From: Bifidobacterium asteroides | GTDB taxonomy: Bacteria > Actinomycetota > Actinomycetes > Actinomycetales > Bifidobacteriaceae | DNA: 64,000 bases | Reading direction: 5' to 3' | Assembly (NCBI RefSeq): GCF_003202755.1 | Contig: NZ_QGLK01000004.1 | Coordinates: 434,001-498,000, forward strand | In this document: positions 8,985-16,636 of the stretch, in pieces | Layout of the letters: each line of letters starts with the position of its first letter | Numbering within the stretch: the first letter of the stretch is position 1 | Notes under the pieces: model-generated | The model's input: the letters and a program-made list of their open reading frames with translations, nothing else | The model's database searches: none | Told to the model about the DNA's origin: nothing | Translations under genes and position numbers: made by a program

Positions 8985-9926
8985 TCATCCTATCTTTTCG
9001 ATGGCATCAATAATCAGGTTCCAGAAACCATCGAAGTCCAGTTTCACGGCAACCTGAGTATGGCAATCCTCAGGGCTGGGCTCCGGACCACGCAGATCCG
9101 CCACGGTCATTCCCGTCGTCAACTCACCCCTCAGCTCGATGTCAACAGGGCATCGACGAGTCTTGACGATATTTGGATCAATCAAATACGCAATGGTGCA
9201 GGGGTCATGGACAGGAGGGTCGACAAACGCTTGGTTGTCTTTGTATGTCTTCCTGAAGAAATCCATGAGTCCACTGACGAAATGGGCCAGGTCGGTTCCA
9301 ACACCTTCTATGCGCTTCTGAACCTCTGGTGTGCAAAGGGCCTGGTGGGTTAAATCCAAACCGACCATAGTGACCGGCCAAGGTTCATTGAAAACGATAT
9401 GTGCAGCCTCCGGGTCCACTTTAATATTGAACTCGGCAACAGCACTCCAATTACCGACATGATAGCCACCGCCCATAAGGACGACTTCCTTGACCCGTTC
9501 GACAATTCCCGGCTCCTTACGAGCAGCCATTGCTATGTTGGTCAGCGGGCCAGTAGGGACCAAAGTTATAGTGCCTGGTTCGTTCTTCATGATCGTGTCG
9601 ATGATCCAGTCAACTGCATGACCGGCATCCAGCGGACGGGTCGGTTCTGGCAGTGTGACACCATCCAGGCCTGTTTCACCATGAATGGAGGCAGCAACTT
9701 CCTGCGGGCGAACCAGGGGTCTGTCACAACCAGCATGCACAGGCACATCGTTTGCATGAGCCATTTCAAGCACAGCCCTGGCATTATATGTCACCTTATC
9801 AAGGCTTTGATTGCCACCTACCGTGGTGACGCCCAGAAGATCAATGGCCTGACTGCCAACAGCCAAGAGAATGGCCACGGCATCGTCATGACCCGGGTCA
9901 GAATCCAAAATAACTTTCCGCTTCAT
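8985..9926 (-). CDS. Inosine-uridine type nucleoside hydrolase
   Basis: This 313-residue protein is a full-length IUNH-family N-ribohydrolase. The calcium-binding motif DSDPGHDDA lies at residues 8-16. The mid-protein VLMGGGYHVGNWSAVAEFN and the late HDPCTIAYL motifs are also intact. It hydrolyses the N-glycosidic bond of ribonucleosides to ribose and base in the cytoplasm. Base specificity cannot be read from sequence. The gene has GGAGA seven bases before its ATG. It lies 38 bp after the iron alcohol dehydrogenase gene and 3 bp before the MFS gene, placing it in an operon with a sugar kinase and a TrpF-like protein. Confidence 0.92.
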   Translation of the reverse strand: MKRKVILDSDPGHDDAVAILLAVGSQAIDLLGVTTVGGNQSLDKVTYNARAVLEMAHANDVPVHAGCDRPLVRPQEVAASIHGETGLDGVTLPEPTRPLDAGHAVDWIIDTIMKNEPGTITLVPTGPLTNIAMAARKEPGIVERVKEVVLMGGGYHVGNWSAVAEFNIKVDPEAAHIVFNEPWPVTMVGLDLTHQALCTPEVQKRIEGVGTDLAHFVSGLMDFFRKTYKDNQAFVDPPVHDPCTIAYLIDPNIVKTRRCPVDIELRGELTTGMTVADLRGPEPSPEDCHTQVAVKLDFDGFWNLIIDAIEKIG

Positions 9927-9964
9927 AAGCGTTCTCCGTTCTTTGTTTACTTCATAATGATCAT

Positions 9965-11122
9965 TTACCGAGTTCCAAAACCTTCCAAGAGATCGTGGGC
10001 TGCTGCCTCATCAACCGTACGGGGGGTATTATCGGCAAATCGCTCATTGGCAACTGCCGAGGCATTGCCCAGCAGTTCAGAATGATCAATTTGGTAGGTA
10101 TCGAATGGATGCATTCCAAGTATGTTATCCCGAAAGTCTTTGAAAGCTCGCACAGCCAGGACCGTCGTCTGCTCCTGAGGTGCGGATTCCGGATATACAG
10201 CCCCTAGAATCTGACCGATCTCACGTACTTTCTTAGGGCGAACCGGACCCACAAACTCCAAGACTGAAGGGAGGGCGTAAGCCACTGCTTCGCCATGGAC
10301 GATATGATAGCGGGAACCGAGCACATGGGCGATGGAATGACCGACGATCGTACCTGTATTATTCAGCATCCAACCTGCCAGGTTCGCGGCAACCATAACC
10401 CTTCCTCTAGCCTCTATGTCATTGCCGTCATGCACAGCCCGTGGCAGGTATTGGTACAGAAGATACATAACTTTTTCGCAAATAGCATCAGTCATTGGAC
10501 TTGATAGACGGGATAGATACCCTTCTGCTGCATGACCAAAAGCATCAAGGCCGCAGGCGATGGTCATTGCGGGAGGCAAAGTCTGAGTTAGCTCAGGATT
10601 GAGCACGGCATATTCACTGACAGCAGGATCAGCCAAAACAGTCATTTTCGTCTTCGACGATTCATCAGTAACGACAAGGGCATTAGACATTTCGCTACCA
10701 GTCCCCGCAGTCGTAGGAACACTGATCTGTCCGCGGCAAGGCGAGATCGACTTGGATGGATCAGTGTAATCCAGAATGTCTCCTCCATTAGTTCTGACGA
10801 TGTTGACTCCTCGAGCCACATCCATCGAGCTGCCACCGCCAATGGCAATCAAACTATCTGCATTGTGCTGTTTGAAAGCCAGAAAAGCATCGTTGACTAT
10901 TCCGGCAGCAGGATCAGGACCAACGCTGTTAAAGACTGAAACCGCGATCCCTGATGAGCGGAGCAAATCAAGAGCCTTGACCACCAAAGGCATCGTCGAT
11001 ACAAAATGGTCAGTTACCACCAAAGGCCGTTTATAAGATTCGGTCTGTAGTATCTCTTTTAAGGTTTCGCCCAAATCATGAGTGGAAAGAACCTTTACAT
11101 GCTGCAACATCTTGTACTGCAT
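9965..11122 (-). CDS. Iron-containing alcohol dehydrogenase
   Basis: This 385-residue group III (iron) dehydrogenase has a GGGSSMD nucleotide-binding loop near residues 87-93. Metal ligands appear in GLDAFGHAAEGYLS (Asp, His) and in GHSIAHVLGSRYHIVHGEA (His residues). The longer open frame starts at 11167, but I place the start at 11122: the upstream gene stops two bases before this ATG and its tail carries the GGAGG. Family members reduce aldehydes or ketones, or oxidise polyols, with NAD(P)H. Here the substrate is presumably a product of the preceding TrpF-like and kinase steps; the reaction is unknown. Confidence 0.88.
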   Translation of the reverse strand: MQYKMLQHVKVLSTHDLGETLKEILQTESYKRPLVVTDHFVSTMPLVVKALDLLRSSGIAVSVFNSVGPDPAAGIVNDAFLAFKQHNADSLIAIGGGSSMDVARGVNIVRTNGGDILDYTDPSKSISPCRGQISVPTTAGTGSEMSNALVVTDESSKTKMTVLADPAVSEYAVLNPELTQTLPPAMTIACGLDAFGHAAEGYLSRLSSPMTDAICEKVMYLLYQYLPRAVHDGNDIEARGRVMVAANLAGWMLNNTGTIVGHSIAHVLGSRYHIVHGEAVAYALPSVLEFVGPVRPKKVREIGQILGAVYPESAPQEQTTVLAVRAFKDFRDNILGMHPFDTYQIDHSELLGNASAVANERFADNTPRTVDEAAAHDLLEGFGTR

Positions 11123-11124
11123 AA

Positions 11125-11820
11125 TCAGCAACCTACCTCCGCAGCCGCCTGGTCGGCCTTCTTGCAAAATTCACGTACCTTGTCAATATCTTTCTGCATA
11201 TATCCATCCGGATACTTGATACTTGTCTTAGTGAGCGAATCCACACCATAGGGTCTACATTTCTTTATAGCCTCTGCCACATTGTCTGGACCAAGTCCTC
11301 CGGCCATGATGACTGGCTTCCCGCATTCCTTGACAATTCGTGCATCGATGTTCCAGTCATGAGTCTGCCCGCTGGCACCTATGCCCGTATCTGGGGCCAG
11401 ACCGGAATCGGTGAGTATGAAATCACAGAAAGCCGCGAGACGCTTGGCCCGCTCAACAGCTGATTCGTCGTCCACCAGAACCGCCTGCATAAGCTTGGTT
11501 TCGGGCGCAGCATTTTTCAGCCGTTCGGCAAAGGTCTTATCCGCTTCATACCCATCACCAGCGATATGAAGGATGTCCGGTTGAATTTCTTTAGCGAGTT
11601 CGATCATCTCATCTGGATCATTGGTCAGCATAATAGCCACAGCTTTTACTCCGCGGTTCCTGCATTCATCAAAAATCTTATGCACTCGATCTAATGGAAC
11701 TCTTTGAGCAGGTACGCCACCGTTCTGCATCGGCACCAATCCAATATGATCGGCACCTGCCTCCATGGTTTTAACGCTCTCGTCATAGTGAATGATGGAA
11801 TAGAGTTGCTTGACTACCAT
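11125..11820 (-). CDS. TrpF-fold protein lacking the catalytic cysteine
   Basis: This 231-residue (beta/alpha)8 protein aligns with phosphoribosylanthranilate isomerase along its length. It has EAGADHIGLVP near residues 20-30, the Asp motif FILTDSG with Asp138 at the catalytic acid position, SGQTHDWNI, and the phosphate-binding AGGLGPDNV near 190. The catalytic Cys of true TrpF (KICG) aligns with Tyr7, fifteen residues before GAD in both cases, so it is unlikely to be tryptophan biosynthetic TrpF. No other trp gene is nearby. Its place between a PfkB kinase and an iron dehydrogenase suggests aldose-ketose or Amadori-type chemistry on a phosphosugar. Start support: AAAGGAG seven bases upstream. 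The reaction is inference. Confidence 0.8.
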   Translation of the reverse strand: MVVKQLYSIIHYDESVKTMEAGADHIGLVPMQNGGVPAQRVPLDRVHKIFDECRNRGVKAVAIMLTNDPDEMIELAKEIQPDILHIAGDGYEADKTFAERLKNAAPETKLMQAVLVDDESAVERAKRLAAFCDFILTDSGLAPDTGIGASGQTHDWNIDARIVKECGKPVIMAGGLGPDNVAEAIKKCRPYGVDSLTKTSIKYPDGYMQKDIDKVREFCKKADQAAAEVGC

Positions 11821-11865
11821 TGTTCTCCTTTACTGACAAACTCGCAGTGTGGTCAAATTCCTTAT

Positions 11866-12840
11866 TCATGCAACCATCAAAGGTGCAGACATCTTCTTAC
11901 GTATCTTTTGCACATCGATATCTGGAACTGCCCTGGTGCATTCCAATGCAATGCTGGAGGCGGCCTGAGCTATACGACCCACCTCGCGTATAGGACGATT
12001 CGGATCGTCGAAGTAGCTCCATGTGATGGCAGCCATTCCCGTGTCACCAGCACCATTGGCAGTAGCTATGGTCGTGGGGTAAGGAGGAACATGAACCATT
12101 TCTTCCGCCCCGGAAGTCCGAGAAGCACACAAAATGCCCTCTACCCCAAGAGATATGTAAACGGTTTTGACTCCTTTGTCCATAAGCCAGGCAGCCCCAT
12201 CTTCGGCTGAAGCGCTGTCGTGTATATCGATTCCGCTTAACTTGCCTGCCTCAATTGCGTTGGGCTTAAGCACACTCATCTTATTAAGAATAGGCAGAAA
12301 ATGATTCGCTTTAATTGTCGAAACCGTATCACCGAAAAGCGGCGAGGTTACGTTATCTCCGATCCACTTCATGGTTTCAGGCGCTAGATTCGCATCCAAA
12401 AGACAAATCGCAGCCCCATTGATAAAATCAAGACGGGCCTTCAGGAATGAAGGCGTAATCTGTTCGCAGATATCCATGTCATTGACCGCTACGAGCATGT
12501 CACCTGTTTCATCAGTAATAAACATGTATGTCGATGATCTGAAATCATCCAGACGCTTTGAGTATTCTAGATGAATGCCGTTCTCTTGACAGTTCCGCTC
12601 CATAACACGTCCATTGGCATCATTGCCATAAACGGTCACTAAGTATGTGGGCACCCCAAGATGGGCTAGTGATTGCGCCATATTCTGCCCGACCCCGCCC
12701 ACCGATAAACTAACCTTACCTGGATTGGAATCACGATCTACGATGGCGGTGTTCGGACGTCCACAAATGTCCATATTCATGCCACCTATAACGACAACAT
12801 ATCGCTCGGTATCGCATGAGGGCTCTGAGAAATCCACCAT
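11866..12840 (-). CDS. PfkB-family sugar/nucleoside kinase (PsuK-like)
   Basis: This 324-residue kinase has the N-terminal PfkB signature VVIGGMNMDICGRPN followed by SVGGVGQNMAQSLAHLG, the pattern seen in pseudouridine kinase relatives. The C-terminal catalytic motif NGAGDTGMA, near residue 262, retains the base Asp. It should phosphorylate the 5-hydroxyl of a ribose-like sugar or a nucleoside. AAGGAGG lies nine bases before the ATG, and a strong promoter with twin palindromes lies 80-110 bp upstream. It is probably the first gene of the catabolic operon 12840 to 7569. Substrate choice between free ribose and an intact nucleoside is unresolved. Confidence 0.85.
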   Translation of the reverse strand: MVDFSEPSCDTERYVVVIGGMNMDICGRPNTAIVDRDSNPGKVSLSVGGVGQNMAQSLAHLGVPTYLVTVYGNDANGRVMERNCQENGIHLEYSKRLDDFRSSTYMFITDETGDMLVAVNDMDICEQITPSFLKARLDFINGAAICLLDANLAPETMKWIGDNVTSPLFGDTVSTIKANHFLPILNKMSVLKPNAIEAGKLSGIDIHDSASAEDGAAWLMDKGVKTVYISLGVEGILCASRTSGAEEMVHVPPYPTTIATANGAGDTGMAAITWSYFDDPNRPIREVGRIAQAASSIALECTRAVPDIDVQKIRKKMSAPLMVA

Positions 12841-12880
12841 TGGAACCAGCCTCCTTGCCAGCAGTTGTGCCGTTCAACAC

Positions 12881-12949
12881 AACTAACAAATGTTTTGTCT
12901 AATAAACAATTGTTAGTTTCATCATAAAGAAGACTTATTGCGCTGTCAA
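12881..12949 (-). promoter_or_regulatory. Near-consensus promoter with overlapping twin-palindrome operator
   Basis: On the minus strand TTGACA (12949-12944) and TATGAT (12926-12921) are separated by exactly 17 bases. The expected transcription start falls around 12914. Here lies the perfect palindrome AACAATTGTT (12905-12914); a near copy AACAAATGTT (12885-12894) begins exactly 20 bp away. Outer arms AACTAACAA (12881-12889) and TTGTTAGTT (12910-12918) also form a perfect inverted repeat. A repressor bound here would block initiation. The winged-helix pseudokinase encoded just upstream is the obvious candidate; this is inference. Confidence 0.75.
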
Positions 12950-13049
12950 ATAGTTCAAAGTCTGATATTGATTTGCTGCCAAGAGAGCAGTCTAAGCTTG
13001 CTTCGTCAAAAGAAATGGTGGTCATCAATTCAAGAGTGGCTAATCAGAC

Positions 13050-14147
13050 TCATGCAAAAAGAGAATGACGACGAGCTCTCAACGTTGCTGAACTAAAACG
13101 CGGATTAACTGACTGAATGCAGTCCATGGCCATAGAAGCCGCGGCATATGCGGTTTCCGCACAGTCCCGGTAGTCCATTTTCTTGCTATGAGACCAAAGA
13201 AGAGCGGACAAGGCAGCCGAAGCTGCACCGTTATTATGTCTGCCCTTGGTCGTTTGACCATCACGACAAAATACGTAGTTACTTCCCTCGCTGTATAGAT
13301 TGCCGACTCCATCTATAAGCAGATACACACGGTGAACTCCCGCTTTGTGCAGGCGACGAGCGCAGGCCAGGCTGCTCTGTTTATCGGAAGCCTCGGTGCC
13401 TGTCAGCAATTGTGTCTCAGCACGGCTAAGCACCAAAGTATCTATTCTGTTCAGCACGGTTAGCAGACGCGAAGCTTTATTGACAGAAACAACTCGAGCA
13501 TAAATCGGACCCGAATAATGGTCACATACCCAGGCAATCGAAGCAGCAGTTAAGCTGGAATCGATAACAACTGCTTTTGCATTGGCAATGACATGCGCAC
13601 GCTCGTGCAAAAAAGTCGGGCTGATAAGTTCGCTGCTGGCCATATCATCCAACCCCACCAGCGGATCTCCGTCAGGACCACTTACTGAAAGATAGGTGGA
13701 AGTCGGAGTATTGCTCAGTTGCTGACAGTATGTTATGTCAAGACCATTGGCCATGGCATCTTTCTTGAAGAACGCCCCGTTGTGGTCGTCTCCATAGACC
13801 GACAAGAGATAATTCTTTACGCCCAAACAGCCTAAATCATACGATATATTACGACCTATGCCACCAGGACTGAACGTGATTTTTCCAACATTCGAGGAAT
13901 GGCTTACTACGGGATTTACTGACATGCCATAAATATCCAAGTTGATTCCGCCTATCACTGCAACATAGGTAGGCGGTGAAACTATATACCCTTTGCCAAG
14001 TAAGTATCCTTTCTTCACGAGGTTGGATATGTGCGCAGCAACACCGGAACGAGTGATGCCGCAAAGATGCGCCAGTTCGTTCTGGCTAATCATTGGATTC
14101 TGTCTGATCAATCCCAATATCTGTTCTTCGCGATTGGTCACCGCCAT
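13050..14147 (-). CDS. Winged-helix regulator fused to a PfkB pseudokinase domain
   Basis: This 365-residue protein has an N-terminal winged helix (about 1-58: EEQILGLIRQNPMISQNELA then a recognition helix ITRSGVAAHISNLVKKG). It is followed by a PsuK-like PfkB domain (VAVIGGINLDIYG near 62-74, FSPGGIGRNISYDLGCLG). The signature GAGD near the C-terminus reads GAAS (residues 307-310), so the catalytic Asp is Ser310 and phosphoryl transfer is probably lost. I infer a transcription factor that senses a sugar or nucleoside through the dead kinase pocket and controls the operon that starts at 12840. Its own start has GAGGTGAGG upstream. An active kinase with an unusual base cannot be fully excluded. 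Confidence 0.82.
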   Translation of the reverse strand: MAVTNREEQILGLIRQNPMISQNELAHLCGITRSGVAAHISNLVKKGYLLGKGYIVSPPTYVAVIGGINLDIYGMSVNPVVSHSSNVGKITFSPGGIGRNISYDLGCLGVKNYLLSVYGDDHNGAFFKKDAMANGLDITYCQQLSNTPTSTYLSVSGPDGDPLVGLDDMASSELISPTFLHERAHVIANAKAVVIDSSLTAASIAWVCDHYSGPIYARVVSVNKASRLLTVLNRIDTLVLSRAETQLLTGTEASDKQSSLACARRLHKAGVHRVYLLIDGVGNLYSEGSNYVFCRDGQTTKGRHNNGAASAALSALLWSHSKKMDYRDCAETAYAAASMAMDCIQSVNPRFSSATLRARRHSLFA

Positions 14148-14588
14148 AGATGCCTCACCTCACTTGCTCAGACAAATCCGATTCACAATCTAGCATCATT
14201 TTGAACTACAACCGGTTTACTTCTCGACCTGATAAGGCGTATTTGTTTGCCAAATCGAAGTAATCCGCAGTACAAGATGAGAACGGTCAGCCCTTATATG
14301 AGGTCTTGAGCATGTCTGCTCAAACAATTCCCAAAGGTTTCAACTCATGCCATAGGGACAACGGCCATTGCAGTCAGAAGCCAAGGCTGCCGAACTTTCT
14401 TGCAGACAAGACTTCACCACAACTGCAACTGTTGGTGATCATCCTGATCGAAGAGCATCTATCCGCATCCAAAGCCAAACGGGTCATTGCGATGCAACAA
14501 ACATAGGCAATCGAATACAGTTTCTTGATTTATGCGACGAACCGGCACCGAACCGATGGCAGGAGGGCCGACTGATAGGCTCGAAATC
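14148..14588. other. Divergent intergenic region
   Basis: This 440-bp gap separates the winged-helix regulator (minus) from the MazG-like gene (plus). It holds the Shine-Dalgarno of the regulator (about 14150-14165). I found no other gene, RNA or repeat. Short open frames here have neither start signals nor recognisable products. Confidence 0.4.
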
Positions 14589-14921
14589 ATGATCAGCAAG
14601 GAAACAGAAACAGCGGTGATGAATTTTGTACACGAGCGCGACTGGGATCAATTCCACACGCCCGCCAACCTGGCCAAATCAATTTGCATCGAAGCTGCCG
14701 AGCTCTTGGAATGCTATCAGTGGGGGAACGATCCCAGGGACGGAGATGAAGGCCACGTAACCGACGAGCTGGCTGACGTGCTCACCTATTGCATCCAGCT
14801 GGCGGATCGGCTGAATCTGGACATGGATCAAATTATCATGGATAAACTGCAGAGGACGGCCGAAAGGTATCCAGTGGCCACTTCACGCGGCTCCAGCCGA
14901 AAATACCGCCCCCTGCAGTAG
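14589..14921 (+). CDS. MazG-like nucleotide pyrophosphohydrolase
   Basis: This 110-residue all-alpha NTP pyrophosphohydrolase contains IEAAELLECYQW and DELADVLTYCIQLAD. These are the EExxE/D and ExxD magnesium-binding helices of the compact MazG-like (RS21-C6/dCTPase-like) group, preceded by FVHERDWDQFHTPANLAKS. It probably hydrolyses non-canonical or excess dNTPs for pool sanitation. I placed the start at 14589 because relatives begin about ten residues before the FVHERDW segment. A frame open from 14532 adds 19 unlike residues without a Shine-Dalgarno. It is a monocistronic gene converging on the HAD phosphatase. Confidence 0.85.
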   Translation: MISKETETAVMNFVHERDWDQFHTPANLAKSICIEAAELLECYQWGNDPRDGDEGHVTDELADVLTYCIQLADRLNLDMDQIIMDKLQRTAERYPVATSRGSSRKYRPLQ

Positions 14922-14931
14922 TCAGATCGAG

Positions 14932-15705
14932 TCAGCAGGTCTGCGCAGCCGACGACCCCAATCGTCCGAGTCGCTTGGCGATTAGTGCAGACAGATCATC
15001 CAGGGTGACTCCAACATAGCTCTTCATGGAAGCGAACTGAGGGCCTGATGAGGTGTCGACCGGGTTGGTGCCGGTATAGGCCACAGTGGTGGCTCCTGAT
15101 GCAACAGCCGAAGTGATGCCGGTCAAGGTATCCTCAAAAGCCAAGCAGGAGGTCATCAAATCAGGGCTGTTGATGCCAACCAGACTGGCCGCATGCAGAT
15201 AGGGCGCAGGGTCGGGCTTCTGCGCCAGCCCATCGTCCCCGCAAACATAGTCGGCAAAAGCCCCCTCGGGCGCCTTGGCAACCACTGCCTGGGCCATACG
15301 GCGTGGCGAAGTAGTGACCAGAATCGAGGGAATGCCGGCCCCAACCAGGTCTGTCAGGATAGTGCGAACACCTTCAATCCAAGGCATGTGACGCTCCTCC
15401 ATGGCAATGACCCCATCAATCAACAAATCTGGAATCTGATCCTCAGGAAGGTCAAGACCACGCTCCCGCATCAACCTTGCCACGGTGGGCAGAGGTTTGC
15501 CGGAAACCTGCCAACCCATGTCGGCATTCCAGTCTCCTCCATGCTCGTGCGCTAAATCGAGCTCCGCCTGATGCCAGTAGGGCTCTGAATCGATCAGAGT
15601 TCCGTCCATGTCCCAGAAGACTGCAAGCGGACGACGACCCACAGCGGACCGGGCTTTGTCAGTCGACCCGGCACGACTTTCTTCCTTTTGATGCTCGATG
15701 TTCAT
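14932..15705 (-). CDS. HAD-family phosphatase (beta-phosphoglucomutase-like)
   Basis: This 257-residue HAD hydrolase begins its fold at residue 28 with WDMDGTLIDSEPYW, which contains the nucleophile and acid Asp of motif I. Motif II Ser/Thr appears in ILVTTSPRR, the motif III Lys in AQKPDP, and motif IV in CLAFEDTLTGITSA. The helical cap after motif I places it in the subclass of sugar-phosphate phosphatases and phosphoglucomutases. The substrate is not deducible. The first 27 residues are low-conservation, polar sequence, so the true start could be somewhat later. Confidence 0.88.
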   Translation of the reverse strand: MNIEHQKEESRAGSTDKARSAVGRRPLAVFWDMDGTLIDSEPYWHQAELDLAHEHGGDWNADMGWQVSGKPLPTVARLMRERGLDLPEDQIPDLLIDGVIAMEERHMPWIEGVRTILTDLVGAGIPSILVTTSPRRMAQAVVAKAPEGAFADYVCGDDGLAQKPDPAPYLHAASLVGINSPDLMTSCLAFEDTLTGITSAVASGATTVAYTGTNPVDTSSGPQFASMKSYVGVTLDDLSALIAKRLGRLGSSAAQTC

Positions 15706-15754
15706 GCATTCACCCTATCGACAGGGCTTGTCTTGAAAATGGCGTCACCCCACA

Positions 15755-16033
15755 CTACTTGGCGTGAAGATCCGGCCATGGATCAGGCAGCAGCTCATCC
15801 AGGCTCACATTAAGTACTTGAGAAACTGCCATTATGTTGATCAAGCTGGGATTGGCTGGACTCCCGGGTCGCGACTGGCCATGCTCCAACTGTTGATATG
15901 CGAACCGGGAAAGGTTGGCATTATAGGCGACGAACTCTTGGCTGTAATGCAAAGCCGTCCTTCGACGTTGTATGTTCATGCCTAATACTACGGCGTATTC
16001 CGCCCATCCACTCGGTACTTGAGAATGTGCCAC
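15755..16033 (-). CDS. XRE-family (Cro/CI) regulator
   Basis: This 92-residue protein is essentially one helix-turn-helix domain. Residues 19-75 include MNIQRRRTALHYSQEFVAYN, then LSRFAYQQLEHGQSRPG and INIMAVSQVLNVSLDELL, the standard Cro/CI pattern. The start is a GTG at 16033; an ATG at residue 19 is an alternative. Two TTACCGGT palindromes flank a probable -10 element 40-75 bp upstream, suggesting autoregulation. The neighbouring membrane gene fragment on the plus strand may once have been its target. Confidence 0.8.
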   Translation of the reverse strand: MAHSQVPSGWAEYAVVLGMNIQRRRTALHYSQEFVAYNANLSRFAYQQLEHGQSRPGSPANPSLINIMAVSQVLNVSLDELLPDPWPDLHAK

Positions 16034-16070
16034 AGAGCCAAGATAGAAACAAGAAATAAAATGTCATGCC

Positions 16071-16108
16071 TTACCGGTAATACTATATCAGTAAGACATT
16101 ACCGGTTA
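16071..16108 (-). promoter_or_regulatory. Promoter with paired TTACCGGT operators
   Basis: The palindrome TTACCGGTAA (16071-16080) and the near copy TTACCGGTTA (16099-16108) lie 28 bp apart. Between them the minus strand carries an extended -10 (TG-A-TATAGT, TATAGT at 16087-16082). ACCGGTAAT and ATTACCGGT also form a 9-bp inverted repeat. This is a typical arrangement for an autoregulated XRE gene; the binding protein is inferred. Confidence 0.6.
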
Positions 16109-16171
16109 TTTGAACGGGAGACGATTTCCTAGCTCTGCCTCGCGCCAAAAATGAGTTCGTCATAGTTCTAG

Positions 16172-16543
16172 CTACTGCCATTCTTCCTTGTAGCTTACGG
16201 AACCACATCGGTCTTCATCAATAGCCTGAATTACTCCACCTCGTTCGGGAGGAACTCAGCAGCCAACATAAGTCTGCTGGCGTTCTTCAACATGCTGCCA
16301 GCACTACTGATAGCAGTAGTTGGATATGGGTATTTCTTCATCACTGGGGTCAATGGTCTTTTTGGCAACAACACGCAGATACCCGACTGGATGCTGACAC
16401 CCTTGGTCCCACTGACAGTCATGCCTCTGGTGACACGGGCGATCTACCGACACACCAGAAATCCATATCTGGGTGGCATCATTACCGCGATCATTGTCAC
16501 TGTGATGACCTGCATCAACTCCCAGGTCTCCTTCCCCGCCTAA
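16172..16543 (+). pseudogene. 3' remnant of a polytopic membrane protein
   Basis: One frame reads from 16172 to the stop at 16543, with coding-like hydrophobic sequence: LPFFLVAYGTTSVFINSLN, then LLAFFNMLPALLIAVVGYGY and IYRHTRNPYLGGIITAIIVT. It has at least three membrane helices. Upstream, the same frame meets stop codons at 16163 and 16169 and no start signal exists, so the N-terminal part of the gene is missing. The intact ancestor resembles C-terminal membrane domains of large permease- or hydrolase-linked proteins, but I cannot name the family. Only the last 83 codons follow an ATG. Confidence 0.6.
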
Positions 16544-16636
16544 CAGGGAGCCACACCTACCCCAAGTCCTCCTCATCCCTGTCTACAACTGAAACCTCGA
16601 CAAGGACAGGGAGGACCAACCTATCTGACCACCAGT

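Noticed and set aside
12786-13028. 80-codon minus-strand frame spanning the pfkB promoter
   Set aside because: It runs across the predicted promoter and operator and has no Shine-Dalgarno; the intergenic role explains the region better.
14148-14588. Short plus-strand frames between the regulator and the MazG-like gene
   Set aside because: They lack start signals and recognisable content; the gap fits a divergent promoter region.
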